This document shows, one piece after another, positions 45,933 through 56,828 of a DNA stretch of 64,000 nt (position 1 is its first letter; the number at the start of each line of letters is the position of its first letter). The notes beneath the pieces are model-generated. The model did no database searches, was not told where the DNA came from, and was given only the letters and a program-made list of their open reading frames with translations. The stretch is from Karstenula rhodostoma CBS 690.94 (taxonomy: Eukaryota > Ascomycota > Dothideomycetes > Pleosporales > Didymosphaeriaceae): NCBI GenBank assembly GCA_010093485.1, contig MU001506.1, positions 124,001-188,000 on the forward strand, given 5' to 3'. Made by a program: the position numbers and the translations under genes.

Positions 45933-47871
45933 ATGGCGACCACCGCCGACAAAGGCTTCGAAGCCGACGAGAAGCACGTCTCTAGCGGCAGCCCCGTCGA
46001 CCCTACCGCTCCCGCCTACGAGCTCAACAATGGCGAGCACTGGCGCGACCAGGAGAGCTTCATGACGCGCAATGGTCTGAATCTCCGCTCCTTCCAACGC
46101 CGCCCCGCCGACCAAGTCGACCTGGATAAGTCGATGAAGCCTCGCCATCTGCACATGATTGCCATTGGCGGCAGTATCGGGGCTGGTTTCTTCGTCGGTT
46201 CTGGTGGTGCCCTCAGTGGTGGTGTAAGTCCCCAGATCGACTTGTGCTTTGTTGTATTGACACGTGCAGGGCCCCGCGTCAGTAACCATTGATTTCATCC
46301 TCATGGGTATTATGATCTTCAACGTCGGTAGGTGGCGCTGTTGCATGCATGGCTCCTGTCAGTGGCTCACTACGTCCTAGTCTACGCTCTCGGTGAACTC
46401 GCTGTCATGTATCCCGTATCCGGTGGTTTCTATACCTACTCGACCCGCTTCATCGACCCCTCCTGGGGTTTCGCCATGGGCTGGAACTACGTCTTCCAAT
46501 GGGCTATCGTTTTACCTCTCGAAATCACCGTCGCTGGTCTGACTATTGGTTACTGGAATCCCGACGTCCCGCTTGCTGTCTGGATCACCGTCTTCTGGCT
46601 CTTCATTGTCTTGGTCAATATTATGGGTACCTTGGGATATGCCGAAGAAGAGTTCTGGTCTTCACTGATCAAGCTATCTGCCACCGTCATCTTCATGATA
46701 ATCGCCTTCATCATGGTACTCGGCGGCGGTCCCAAGAGTGGAATGTACAGCGAATACTGGGGTGCGCGCACCTGGTACGACCCGGGCGCTTTCCAGGGTG
46801 GCTTCAAGGGCTTCTGCGGTGTATTCGTCACCGCTGCTTTCTCCTTCTCTGGTACTGAGCTCGTCGGTCTCGCAGCCGCTGAGACAAAGGACCCGCTCAA
46901 GTCGCTTCCGGGCGCCGTTCGCCAAGTCTTTTGGCGAATCACACTGTAAGCTTTGCGCCACCCGTCTTCTAAACGGGTAACATGTCACGCGTAGCAGCCA
47001 CTGACGTCTGTGGATAGCTTCTACGTCCTCGGTCTTTTCTTTGTCGGTCTGCTTGTTCGATCCGACGACACAAGGCTGATTGGCTCCGGCTCTGGTGACA
47101 CCAAGTCGTCGCCTTTCGTTATTGCCAGCATCAACGCCGGATTGAAGGGCTTTGACCACTTCATGAACGTAGTCATTTTGGTCTCCGTCATCTCCATTGG
47201 TGTCTCGGGTGTCTATGGAGGCTCCCGTACCCTGACCGCTCTCGGCGAGCAGGGCTACGCTCCCAGGATCTTCACCTACATTGACCGCTCCGGTCGTCCT
47301 CTTTTCTCTGTCAGTGCCATCCTCATCATGGGTGCTCTCGGATACATGAACCTGGTTGCGTCCGGCGAGACCGTCTTCAACTGGTTCCTCCAGCTTTCTG
47401 GTCTTGCTGCGCTCTTCACCTGGGGCTCCATCTGCTTCGCCCACATCCGATTCCGCAAGGCTTGGGCTCACCATGGGCATACTCTCGATGAGATTCCCTT
47501 CAAGGCTATCTTTGGCACCGCTGGCTCGTGGCTCAGTATCTTCCTCATCTTCATCGTCTTGATTGCCCAGGTACGTCTCCAATCATGAATCACAAACCCC
47601 CAGCTAACCCGCCCAGTTCTACGTATCCGTCTCGCCCCCCGGAAAGAAACTCGCTACCGCTGAAGAGTTCTTCTACGGATACCTCGCCTTCTTCGTCGTC
47701 GGCTTCTTCTGGATCTGCGGTTACTTCTGGAAGCGCGAGGGCTGGCTCAAGCTCGACCAGATCGACGTCGATTCCGGCAGGAGAGAGCTCGACTGGGACT
47801 ACATCAACGCCGAGCGTGCCAAGATGGCTGCGCTGCCCGCCTGGAGACGTTCTTTGAAAACTATCTTCTAG
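45933..47871 (+). CDS. Amino-acid permease (YAT/AAT family)
   Basis: Five exons (45933-46223, 46270-46327, 46381-46945, 47018-47570, 47617-47871) with introns of 46-72 nt give 573 residues, typical for the family. Motifs: RHLHMIAIGGSIGAGFFVGSG in TM1, GELAVMYPVSGGFYTYS and FAMGWNYVFQWAIVLPLE around TM3, AFSFSGTELVGLAAAE and SLPGAVRQVFWRI in the conserved core, and YGGSRTLTALGEQGYAPRIF. The cytosolic N-terminus is acidic with Lys residues, as in permeases regulated by ubiquitination. It should be a plasma-membrane proton-coupled amino-acid importer; specificity cannot be read from sequence alone. All exon phases are consistent. Confidence 0.93.
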
Positions 47872-48285
47872 AGTACCGCTCGCGTGTCTAGGATCAGGGT
47901 GTTGGCGTGGAGTCTGTACAGGTATACCCCTGGCTTGAAGTCGTACAATTTGTAATATAATATCGCTTCGAATGGAAGGTACTGATGCCTTTTGGTATCG
48001 CTATAACGTTTTCGTCCCCGCGGCTTGCAGAAGCTCGCGAAGAGTCAATAATTGACAACATTTTCGTCTCAGCCGTGTATCTCGAAGTAGCGTGTTTCTT
48101 TGGTCACACGGGAAGGTCCATTTGGATCCCCGTGTGAGACCCATCTGCGTTACACAAGCTATACATTGCCCCCTGACCCAGAACGTCGGCAACGGGGTTT
48201 CTGGTATTTGGCCGGAGCTACCTCGACAGCTTCCTTGGTACAGGCAGGCAGCCCACCACTTTTCACTCCCGCTTTGTTCAGACGA

Positions 48286-48339
48286 CGGCTCATCACCTTC
48301 CACGGCTCATCACCTTCCACGGCCCATCACCCCCCACAG
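48286..48339 (+). repeat. 18-bp tandem repeat, three copies
   Basis: CGGCTCATCACCTTCCAC occurs twice perfectly, followed by a third copy with a few substitutions. Confidence 0.85.
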
Positions 48340-48483
48340 CCCTTTGCCAAGCCCCCATACAGCCCTGCGCAGGCCGCCTGTCTCCTCAACCCTCCAGCGA
48401 AATGCATCGCCTTCACAGCTCCTCACACGTCGTCCCAATAACCTACGGCCCAAGCTCGTCCTGGCATCCTCGTCCCACGATTT

Positions 48484-48561
48484 CTGTCGCACAAAGAAAC
48501 ACCACCAAACTGTTTGCGGTTCCTGTCGCACAAAGAAACACAGCCATCCAGTTTACGGTGC
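48484..48561 (+). repeat. 39-bp tandem duplication
   Basis: Two adjacent 39-bp units both start CTGTCGCACAAAGAAACAC; their 3' halves have diverged by several substitutions. Confidence 0.8.
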
Positions 48562-48777
48562 GCACAGCGAGACAGGGCACAGCCAAGCGCCGCGCAAACA
48601 AAGAGAGACAAACACGCCCACGCAGCTTAGGGTGAGTATAAAGACAAGCTGCTGATGTCTGTCCTACGGGGCAGAAAAGGGCCCTCCTACATCCCATCCC
48701 TTCCATTCCATCCGTTCCACCCAGGGACGACAAACAGCGAAAAAACACCACCAAGCCAGCTACACCACCTCACCACA

Positions 48778-49491
48778 ATGCGCCGCACCCCGCACCACCC
48801 CTCCCCCGCCTCCGTCCCCCGAGCCACCTCCAAAACCAACCTTACCACACCCCCCTCCGTCCGCATCAACCTCTCCGATGACATAAACCTCTCCGAAGAC
48901 GGCGACCCCGTAGGCCCCACCCTCAACCCAAACTACCGCCCAACCGGCAAATCCACCTACTGGAACACCGCCCCCTCGCCAACCCCGTCCGCCTCAGACT
49001 CCGAGCTCTCAGAGCAAGACCCACACGAAGAGGAATCTTCCCGCCTCCACGCCGCGCACCTCTCCGCCGCGCAGACGCACCTCCGCGACCGCAAAACCGC
49101 CCTCGTCGCGCGCTACGGTCGCGCCATCCCGGCCAGATACCTCGGCGCTGCGGACGAGGAGTATCAGAAGCGTGTGCGTTTTGCGGAGGAGAGGTATGGG
49201 CCGGGACGCGTACAGGAGGCTTCGCGGGAGGCGGGGAGGAAGAAAGACAAGCAGGAGGAGGTGTATGAGCTGTGGGATGTGATGCGGGAGAGGGACGTGG
49301 CGGAGAAGAGGGCGAGGCGGTGGAGGTGGAGGTTTGTGGTGGCGGTTGTGATAGTGGGTGTGGTGCTGGTGTTGTTGCTGGGGACATGGGTGGGCAAGGA
49401 GGAGTTGAGGTTTCGGATGGCGACGTGTTTGGCGGAGCGGGAGGAGGAATATTGGTTTGCGCAGGAGGGTGGGGGGGAGGGGGGTCTGTAG
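48778..49491 (+). CDS. Hypothetical single-pass membrane protein
   Basis: Single exon, 237 residues from ATG 48778. The N-terminal half is Pro/Ser/Thr-rich with acidic patches (SDSELSEQDPHEEE). A charged helical part follows (RDRKTALVARYGRAIPARYL, then an Arg/Glu-rich coiled region to about 188). Then one hydrophobic helix (about 190-209, FVVAVVIVGVVLVLLLGTWV) and a short acidic tail of about 30 residues. Without a signal peptide this resembles a type II or near tail-anchored topology. No domain recognised. Sense composition changes sharply from C-rich to G-rich near 49150. Confidence 0.6.
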   Translation: MRRTPHHPSPASVPRATSKTNLTTPPSVRINLSDDINLSEDGDPVGPTLNPNYRPTGKSTYWNTAPSPTPSASDSELSEQDPHEEESSRLHAAHLSAAQTHLRDRKTALVARYGRAIPARYLGAADEEYQKRVRFAEERYGPGRVQEASREAGRKKDKQEEVYELWDVMRERDVAEKRARRWRWRFVVAVVIVGVVLVLLLGTWVGKEELRFRMATCLAEREEEYWFAQEGGGEGGL

Positions 49492-50289
49492 GAGGGTGGG
49501 TGTGTAGGATTGGTCGGGGGACATGTGGTGCATCTCTCGTGTCCATAGCTTGCTCGTGTTGACTAAGCTCGATAAGAACCATGCAGTCAGTCAGTCAGTC
49601 AGTCAGTCAGTCAGTGGGTGCTTCAGCCGTTACATCAGTATCATTATCTCTCGCGGCAGCCGCAGTCCATAGTTTTGTCTATCACTTTACAGGACACCCA
49701 CTTTGTAGTTCGTGTCAACAATCACACCCGCCCAACCCCCCAGCTCAGCCACCGTTCAAACACCATCCAAACACTATCCCACCACCTCCCTCTTCGCACC
49801 CTCGCGCCTCAACCATCCCTACCTACCCTGCATAAAACGCGCGCGCGTCTTATATCTCCGACTCCGCTCCACTGCAACGCTACGTTACGCAACGCTACCC
49901 TCTGCGCTTAACCAGGGGCGGACGTCGAAAAATTGCCCGATAAGAAATTCTCGCCTCAAGATTGGGTTGGAAGGGGGTTACACATTTGGATTCGTGATGA
50001 CGGTGCGAGTAATGTCGGCGAGCGGTAGATAGGGATGCCGATGCCGACATCGGCACCTAGCCTTTAGTTTCTACCTAGGTGATTGATGTACGGCACCACC
50101 CACGGGCGGCGCGACAAACCCGTGCGGGGGAGGCGCATCCGCTGCTCTCCATGTGACCATGTTCGTTCAGCCGATTCTCCATTACCGACTCGTAGACCTG
50201 GTATCGTACTGCGTTGCAGGTGTAGCCCTACAATCTGTGATGTGGGCATTCCATTGTACTTCCCGTTGCGGTGGAAAAGAAATCGGAAG
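49492..50289. other. intergenic region
   Basis: Holds the CAGT microsatellite at 49584-49615 and pyrimidine-rich sequence up to 49830. Nothing else recognised. Confidence 0.5.
49584..49615 (+). repeat. (CAGT)8 microsatellite
   Basis: Eight perfect CAGT units shortly after the end of the preceding hypothetical gene. Confidence 0.95.
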
Positions 50290-51072
50290 CTACATGTTGA
50301 TGGAACACTTGTGCTGCTCTTCGGATGCTTGACAGATCCTGGGTCTAGTAGACGTTCACCTGGATCTCGGCATTGTCTTACCATCCGTAGTTGCCAACCT
50401 CCTGCAGCAGGTCTTTCGTCCCATTGTTCGGGGTATGGTCTTCCCAGAATTTAATCAAGACATGTGCACCCAGTGCTGAAAAATGATCGACGGCCCAGGA
50501 TCCGTTGTTGATATAGGATTCTGGTTGGTTTTGAGGACCGCTTATCTCCAGGGGACCTTGCTGCGCACGGTACAATGACTTGGATATGTAAACCGCGAAT
50601 ACGATGTGGCTCTCGCCTCCAGTGGTCGTGGTGTTCACTGACGAGAAATTCAACCGGGGATGACCTAACGCGTCCACTTGCTTGAAGACATCCGCAAGGC
50701 TTGTTGTAGCGAAAGCGTGATCTGCGCTCGGTTGAGATGCTGGTCCCCTGGCAGATTCTCTAAATGATCATTCGAAGTGACATTCTGTGAGCGAAGAATA
50801 ATGGCTGAGACTGCAGCCTGCGACTTTCCTAAACCCCAGCCTGGGGGCCACCGCAACCAACCTCTGCAGTGCTCTGGACATCTCGCGCGACTAGGTCAGA
50901 GTCGACAGAAGCATCTGGTATCCGGTATCGGAACTTCGGGCGCAGGTTCTTTGATGGGTTCTGGAAAGTGCCTTTGTTGACTGCTGCATCGAATGAAGGA
51001 TCGGTACGGTTCTCTGAGAGCGCAACGGCTACACCGGCGATGAGGAGACACAGTACCAAGCCTACGAACACT
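50290..51072 (-). CDS. Unresolved spliced gene candidate with N-terminal membrane anchor
   Basis: Several consecutive minus-strand segments look coding but do not join in one frame. The first (51071-50829) starts with a hydrophobic anchor (VGLVLCLLIAGVAVALS) followed by polar residues. A later one (about 50763-50378) reads TSLADVFKQVDALGHPRLNF, then VFAVYISKSLYRAQQG and DHFSALGAHVLIKFWEDH, and ends at EVGNYGW next to a GTAAG donor. A short terminal exon would end near 50292. The 5' start and at least one central intron could not be settled; no ATG begins the anchor segment. N-glycosylation sequons suggest an extracellular C-terminal part. No family was recognised. Coordinates are approximate. 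Confidence 0.35.
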
Positions 51073-51449
51073 TAGTGTTTCAATCAGCGATGCAACTTCA
51101 TACATCGAAATTACTTTGGCGTACCATCATGCGAACAGCCGGGAGCTCAACTCTCATTCCAGGGGAAAATCAATCGTCGAAGCTTGGGCCGCTTAAGCTC
51201 TTCCACGGACGATTAAGCTCCTACTCCTCCACACCAACTGCAGTGTTCAGTCATCGAAGAGGCGAGATGAAGAGGTGGTGTACTCCCGGCTCAAGATCGA
51301 TCACATCCGGCCCACGCCCCATCCGTATCACATACGCTGGTAACCTATCCACGTTCTGTGCAGCACTTTTAGGCGTGCCACTAGGCAATCCAGCATCATT
51401 CGAGTCACGAGGATGTTATCGCTGCTAATCGAATGTTGTGAGATCGTAT

Positions 51450-52673
51450 TTATACATTGTTGATCTTTACCCACGAAGGATCTTCTTTCTGCCTCGAACG
51501 ATGAGTTGAAACTGACAGCACCGACGTTACAATACCACCCAGGCCATGGCTTTGGAGAAGCGGCCGCATCACTGGAAGGCAGGCAGCAACGACTGCAACC
51601 GAGAGTTCGATCACCGCCCAGATCGCTAGTTCGCTCTCCATCTCTGGGAGCTGTTAGCGTGTGGATAAAGTAGCTTCGCCGGTCCAAGTCTTACGCCACG
51701 GTGTTTTATCATCTGTGGAAATATGAGTCAATGCTGGTCTTGGAGTTGAGGGACAAACTCACTGTGAATGGCTTCGAGGAAAGTGTACAAACGTCCGCAG
51801 GCAGCCGCGGTCGATCTTCCGAAATCAGCATCTCCCCGTATAGTGTATGCGTTGGCTCTTACAGCAGACCCAGTCCAAAGACTCCGGTGATACCGAGCTT
51901 CCTCGCCGTCGACACTTTCATATGCCAGACAATCGGGACCGGCGACACCAAAACCAAAATATCGGTGATGATATCCGAGACGACAAAGCCATACGATGCG
52001 GGACCCGACACTTTACAGTAACGCAGTATACTATCCGCATCACCCCACAACGCCGAAAGATGGGTGCCGCACTGGAAGACATTGGCGAATAGAAACGCGA
52101 TTGTCCATGCAGCCAGCAAGACGACGAAGCTGAGGGAGTATAAGTCGAAGGTGCGGACGACGTTGAAGATGCGGCGGTAGAGGAAGACGACGCTGAGCTT
52201 GACTAGGCCTAGGCCTGCTATGAGGAGGACGCATTTGATGAAGTTGTACTTCGATAATGTCAGTTGAGAAGCGGGGACTTGGGACGGGACGACAGACCTT
52301 CGAGATGAGTTGCTCTCGCCCTGATGTCTCACGCTGATGATCAGTCGTTGAGTTGAGCTCGTGGCTATCGTATAAGCCTATCACAGCTCCTGTTTAATCG
52401 TAAGTAAGGTCCATCCTCAAATGCAGATCCGGTCGAGCTCCTTACCTGCAAGAATAACTGCAGCCAACGCCCACATCACGACCTACAACGATTCATCAGT
52501 CCTGCTCACCAATCAATCAAGTCCCGCCTACTTACCAAGCTGGCCAACACAGTCCAATCGTCTAGATCATAGTGTTGTTTCTTGAGCTTGCGCGCCCAAA
52601 ACCGCCCACCAACCGCCAGCGTCGCAACCACACTAAGAACTGAAGTGGTTAATTTGACGCTCGTTGCATCCAT
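51450..52673 (-). CDS. Rhodopsin-domain (PTH11-like) integral membrane protein
   Basis: Seven exons on the minus strand (52673-52536, 52482-52446, 52389-52298, 52248-51863, 51815-51763, 51712-51695, 51643-51450) with introns of 47-56 nt give 305 residues; every phase matches. The product has the fungal rhodopsin-domain layout: TM1 in MDATSVKLTTSVLSVVATLA, the DLDDWTVLASL motif, VVMWALAAVILAG, GLGLVKLSVVFLYRRIF, FDLYSLSFVVLLAAWTIAFL, a Cys-containing loop (FQCG, LRYCKVSG), SDIITDILVLVSPVPIVW, and a last helix EL(A)IWAVIELSVAVVAACLP. Such proteins are seven-TM receptors or related sensors at the plasma membrane. Exon 6 is only 18 nt. The C-terminal tail is short. Confidence 0.8.
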
Positions 52674-53064
52674 CACATCCCAAGCCACACGGGAAGGATC
52701 CTGCTTTGTATTTATGGCTCGGGAATGCCCGCTGCGGTGTTCGTCGTCGCACAAATTAAATCACGACAGTCAGCCTGCGACACTGCCCTTCGCCTTCGGG
52801 GTTCGGTCGGCCAATGGGGGTTGGCTGTGTAAGCGACAAGGCGCTTCTGAAGCAGACATGCAGCCCGAGGTCCAGTTATTGTCTCAACATTTAATTGTAG
52901 GTGGTCAGTGCGTGCGACATTCCTGAATGGGGTTTTAAACACAGAGATATCGTAGTTTGAGGTAGACAGGCCATAATTCCTTCAACAAATTGCGATTCAC
53001 TTCCAAAAAGACTTTTACAACGCGGAAAAAAATGGGATTATGATATATTGCGCAAGGATAGCCC
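52674..53064. other. short intergenic region
   Basis: Promoter side of the rhodopsin-domain gene and 3' flank of the NmrA-like gene; nothing specific recognised. Confidence 0.5.
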
Positions 53065-53985
53065 CTATGGCTCAGGTCTTCCATGTATCAAGGACATAAG
53101 CTCGCTTCCCCTGGCCCAGTTCGCAAGGCTCGTTACCTGTCCCCCATGTCCGCGCAAGTTCGCGACCGCCTCAGCATGCTTCGGAAACAATTCTTCTGCC
53201 GGCTTCGCGCTATACTCGATGTGATTCGCGATCAGCGACTGCAAGTCGACCTCAGGCAGATGGTTCAAATTCCTCTTGAACGTGTACTCGTCCACCTCGC
53301 TGATCTCCACCGATCTGCCAGCCGCTTTCGCAACCACGCGTATCGCTTCCTGCATCGTCATCAGATCCGGACCGTTCAAGGGAACGACACCTTGATGTTT
53401 CTGCGCCGCTAATAGAGCGCCGGCAGTCGTGCCAATGTCCGCGGGCACGATGAAATCGAAGACCGTGTTCGGGCGGAATAATTCGACAACGCCGTGTTTC
53501 GCGCCGTGCGCCACGAGGAATAGGTTCGAGCAGAAGTACATGGGTCTTAAGATAGCCGCTTTGAGTCCGACATCGTTCAGTGCTATCTCAGCCTGTGCGT
53601 GGTGCCACGGGGATCCTTTTGTTTTCTCCATAGCCGACAGAGGGTCTTTGACCGCGTAGGAAGATAAGAGCACAACGTAGGTGACTCCAGCATCTCTTAG
53701 CGCCTCGAAGACCGCTTTCATGCCATCTTGACAGGCGAAGACTGTGTACAGGAACGCCGCGGTGGCGCCTGAGGTTCTGACAGCTTCGGCAATGGTCGAT
53801 GGGTCGGTCAAATCTGCGATAACGCGGTGGTATCCTTTGGGTTCGTTCAGTTCACGCAGACGGTTGAGGGCTTCTAGTTCGGCTTGTCGCACAGAGAGCC
53901 AGACGTTTGCGCCGCGCTTTTTCGCTTCGATCGCGGCTGTGCTTGCGACTGCGCCTGCAGCGCCGAAAACGATGACATTTGGCAT
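53065..53985 (-). CDS. NmrA-like / atypical SDR NAD(P)-binding protein
   Basis: Single exon, 306 residues. The Rossmann start is MPNVIVFGAAGAVASTAAIE with the GxxGxxx-type nucleotide loop; VIADLTDPSTIAEAV and VVLLSSYAVKDP follow the NmrA/isoflavone-reductase pattern, as does AAILRPMYFCSNLF. The canonical YxxxK is absent in its usual place, as in regulatory or atypical family members. It may be a redox sensor or an NAD(P)H-dependent reductase of small phenolic or secondary metabolites; sequence does not separate these. No targeting signal. Confidence 0.8.
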   Translation of the reverse strand: MPNVIVFGAAGAVASTAAIEAKKRGANVWLSVRQAELEALNRLRELNEPKGYHRVIADLTDPSTIAEAVRTSGATAAFLYTVFACQDGMKAVFEALRDAGVTYVVLLSSYAVKDPLSAMEKTKGSPWHHAQAEIALNDVGLKAAILRPMYFCSNLFLVAHGAKHGVVELFRPNTVFDFIVPADIGTTAGALLAAQKHQGVVPLNGPDLMTMQEAIRVVAKAAGRSVEISEVDEYTFKRNLNHLPEVDLQSLIANHIEYSAKPAEELFPKHAEAVANLRGHGGQVTSLANWARGSELMSLIHGRPEP

Positions 53986-54680
53986 TGAGTTGATGAGCTT
54001 GACAATATAATGACCTGTGTGCTTGAATTAACGGGTGGGCAGTAGGTGTAAGAGCTGACCTATGCTTTTCGTCATGTCACCCACGGTCAGAAATTCGCCT
54101 TCTGACCGAACCCGCAATCAATGGGAGTAGCTCGTCTAATCCAGTCTCTGACTCGTGCTTTGGAACAAAAATGATATTTTGAACTGATCGGTACTGTTCA
54201 TCTATCGTGAAATTTCATTACGACGTGTACTTGAAGCTGAAATCCATTGTCTGCACAACACCCTACCTATACAGTTTATGTATTTTTAAGCCTCCTATAC
54301 TAGGGCTTTCAGTCTATTTCATGTAAAGATAGCTACCGTAACTACAACTCCTCAGGAGCAAAACGTCATCACTTTACCACATTGCTACACGCGTTACCTA
54401 ACCAGCACGTATTTATACTCATACAGAAGGGTCCGACCGATCAACGCTGCCGGCTTCGATGCTACAGCAGACTGAAAATATTTATCGCACGAATAAAGGA
54501 CCAGATCACTTGCCAGTTGTTACATGCCTCGTTTTCTTGACATAGGCCGGCATCGCCCACAACCACAATACATCAGCACAACCTACTTCAAGTCAATGTA
54601 CCGGCACTCGTAATCAATTGTAGCTCCTGATCAGAATATATTCCCCTCTAATTAAAATTTATAGTATTACAGTCAGACAT
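53986..54680. other. AT-rich intergenic region
   Basis: AT-rich from about 54140 to 54660. No coding sequence, terminal repeats or RNA gene recognised. Confidence 0.5.
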
Positions 54681-56010
54681 CTATGTATGACAAGGTCCAG
54701 GCCCGCCGGCCAATTCTGGTGGGCCACCCTGAAACAGAACACCTGCTCCCCTGCCATTGGGGCAAGTCGCATCATTACCGCTCGCAGTTCTTCCAATAGC
54801 GATGTAGCAGGCGCCAGCACCCAAGAACGCCCATTGGTTGCAGCTTGAAGCTGAATTATAGCACGCACTGCAGCATTCCGCGATAGAGCGTGCGGATTTA
54901 GGCTCTAGACCACCATTGGGTCCGGCGCTGATTCCCCCCACGTTGTTTGTTTGCTGAGCACAGATGGATACGGTGGACGTGGCGATTTCGGTGGTTGTTG
55001 TGGTTGAAGAAAGGGTGACAACATCCTAAGGAGTAACGTTAGCATTTATCTTATCCAGGGGCAGCATTCCGCCAAATACAGTTGACATACGGTTTGAAGA
55101 GGCGTCGACGTCAAGGTGTTCGTCTTTGTCTGCACGGTCGTCTCCGTCAATGTGTACGTGCCAGCAGCAGGCGTTGTTGTTAGAACCACTGTTTGCGTGG
55201 TGGCTGGCTTGGACGAGGTTCTCGTCTGGGTAGAGGCCCGCGTCGTGGTCTTGTACACAATGACCGTCTGCGGCTTTGGCTTTGGCCACACCTGGTTGCA
55301 GGCTGGGCAGATGAGGTGGGACGCGTAGCCTCTGAGCCACGAGGGCGTATTCTCTCGTTTGAAAACCGTAGGAGCAGGAGAGGGTATCTGGATGGTCGAG
55401 GTAACGGTCGTAACAACACTTTCCGTCGCCGTGAAAATAGTGGAGACCGTGGATGTGGTCGTGCTCGGCTGTGCGGTCTCTGTGATATCGACCGTGGTTG
55501 ACTCAGTGGTTGTGGTCGTTGCTGTATCGGCTGGCGGGGTTCCTGCAGTTGCGGTGCGGGTAATGGTCACGACTTGTGGGACGATTGTGGCCGTTTTATA
55601 AGTTGTTTTGGTCAACGTCTTGAGCTGCGTTTGCGTGACAGGTTGCGGATAGTAACCGCCGCAAGCCGCTTTACAGAAGCCATAACCATTGTGCTTCTTC
55701 AGAACTTGGGCAATGGTATCCTGGGTATCTACATCATCAAAGAAGTCAGTAATCGGCTTCTCTAAAGTATAACCGTTGCGGTTGGCGCATACGTACTCCC
55801 AGTGCTCCCAGTATTGTATGAGCGCTCTTGAATGGCAGATGATTCAGCTTGGCTAAAATCTTCGACCAGCAGTTTGTGTGTAGCGGGGTCAATGTATGCC
55901 TTGCTGATCAACCCGAGATCTGTTGTGTCGTCGATTTCATGTGCGTTGTCGGCGACGGTGACCGAGGCAAACACAGTTCCAACAAGGAGAACACAGTTTT
56001 TGATCTGCAT
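54681..56010 (-). CDS. Secreted Thr-rich protein with cysteine-rich C-terminal module
   Basis: ATG 56010 opens a signal peptide (MQIKNCVLLVGTVFASVTVA). A coding segment then runs from about YVCANRNGYTLEKP (near 55800) through CKAACGGYYPQP into a long Thr/Val-rich, mucin-like region with many TTT and TST runs, likely O-glycosylated. The intron 55026-55090 joins this to a C-terminal module with ECCSACYNSASSCNQWAFL and ACYIAIG, a cysteine pattern like PAN/apple-type modules of fungal wall proteins. Between the signal exon and YVCANRN the frame must change; a splice with donor near 55914 is possible but weak, so a frameshift cannot be excluded. No GPI-attachment sequence was seen. Probably a cell-wall or secreted protein. 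Confidence 0.55.
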
Positions 56011-56828
56011 CGTGATGTACGGGAGGGGACTCGGTGCGCTTATCTGAAGAGCGTCGTGAGCCGCAACTTATAAACAACTCAAAATCATTTCCCCCCCTGG
56101 ACGATACGAGCTTCCGTGGATTCTATGGCAGAAGACCTCTAGTGCAAGTACTTACAAGTACTGTGGCTGGCATACTATTCCATGTTGTGGTGAGATTTGG
56201 CGAGAAGGGGTCTTTGCGAGGACGCGACGAGACGCATTGGGCATCGCTTTCAACAGTCCAGACTTCTGGAACTCATCGCCTAACGCAAGATGTCCCGTCT
56301 TTATTTTCGGCCCCTGGGCTATAACAATTTGCGGCAAGGTTAGTGCGGGGCGATGATCTGGGGTTAGTCCTTTTATAGACTAACTGCTCGTGTTCGATCG
56401 TCGTCTAGCTGCTTGGGCGTCGAACTCAGCTGTCGGCTTCCCCGTGAACCGACTCGTAGAGCCAACATCAAAGCAACTCGCTTCGCTGTATTCGTTCTTT
56501 GTCACTAAGCTAGATCTGAACACTCCATGACTCCAAGGTTTTTTCTATCCATAAATACGAACTCGATGTCGAGTAGCACCTCGCATAACTCTCGGCCGCT
56601 TCGTAACCTCATCGTCACCTAGCAATAGCTTCATAGCTTTGTTAATACCCCGATTTTTGCCTTCCCATGTTTTTCAAAGAGCTGACAATAGCCTCAAAAC
56701 CTCGGATCGCAGGTGAGGCACAGACTACAGTAGATCCGTCGGCGATCTCACTGGCGCAAGTCGCACGACCCCTGGACGTACCTCGATGAGGCTTGAAAGA
56801 TCTACCACTGCGGTACGGTCTTTGCAGA
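56011..56828. other. intergenic region
   Basis: Promoter side of the secreted Thr-rich gene and 3' flank of the DUF4470 locus. No supported features. Confidence 0.5.

Larger units (their letters stand above)
47872..48777. other. intergenic region with two tandem repeats
   Basis: 3' flank of the permease and upstream region of the next gene. Contains an 18-bp unit in three copies (48286-48339) and a 39-bp unit in two copies (48484-48561). No coding sequence recognised. Confidence 0.5.
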
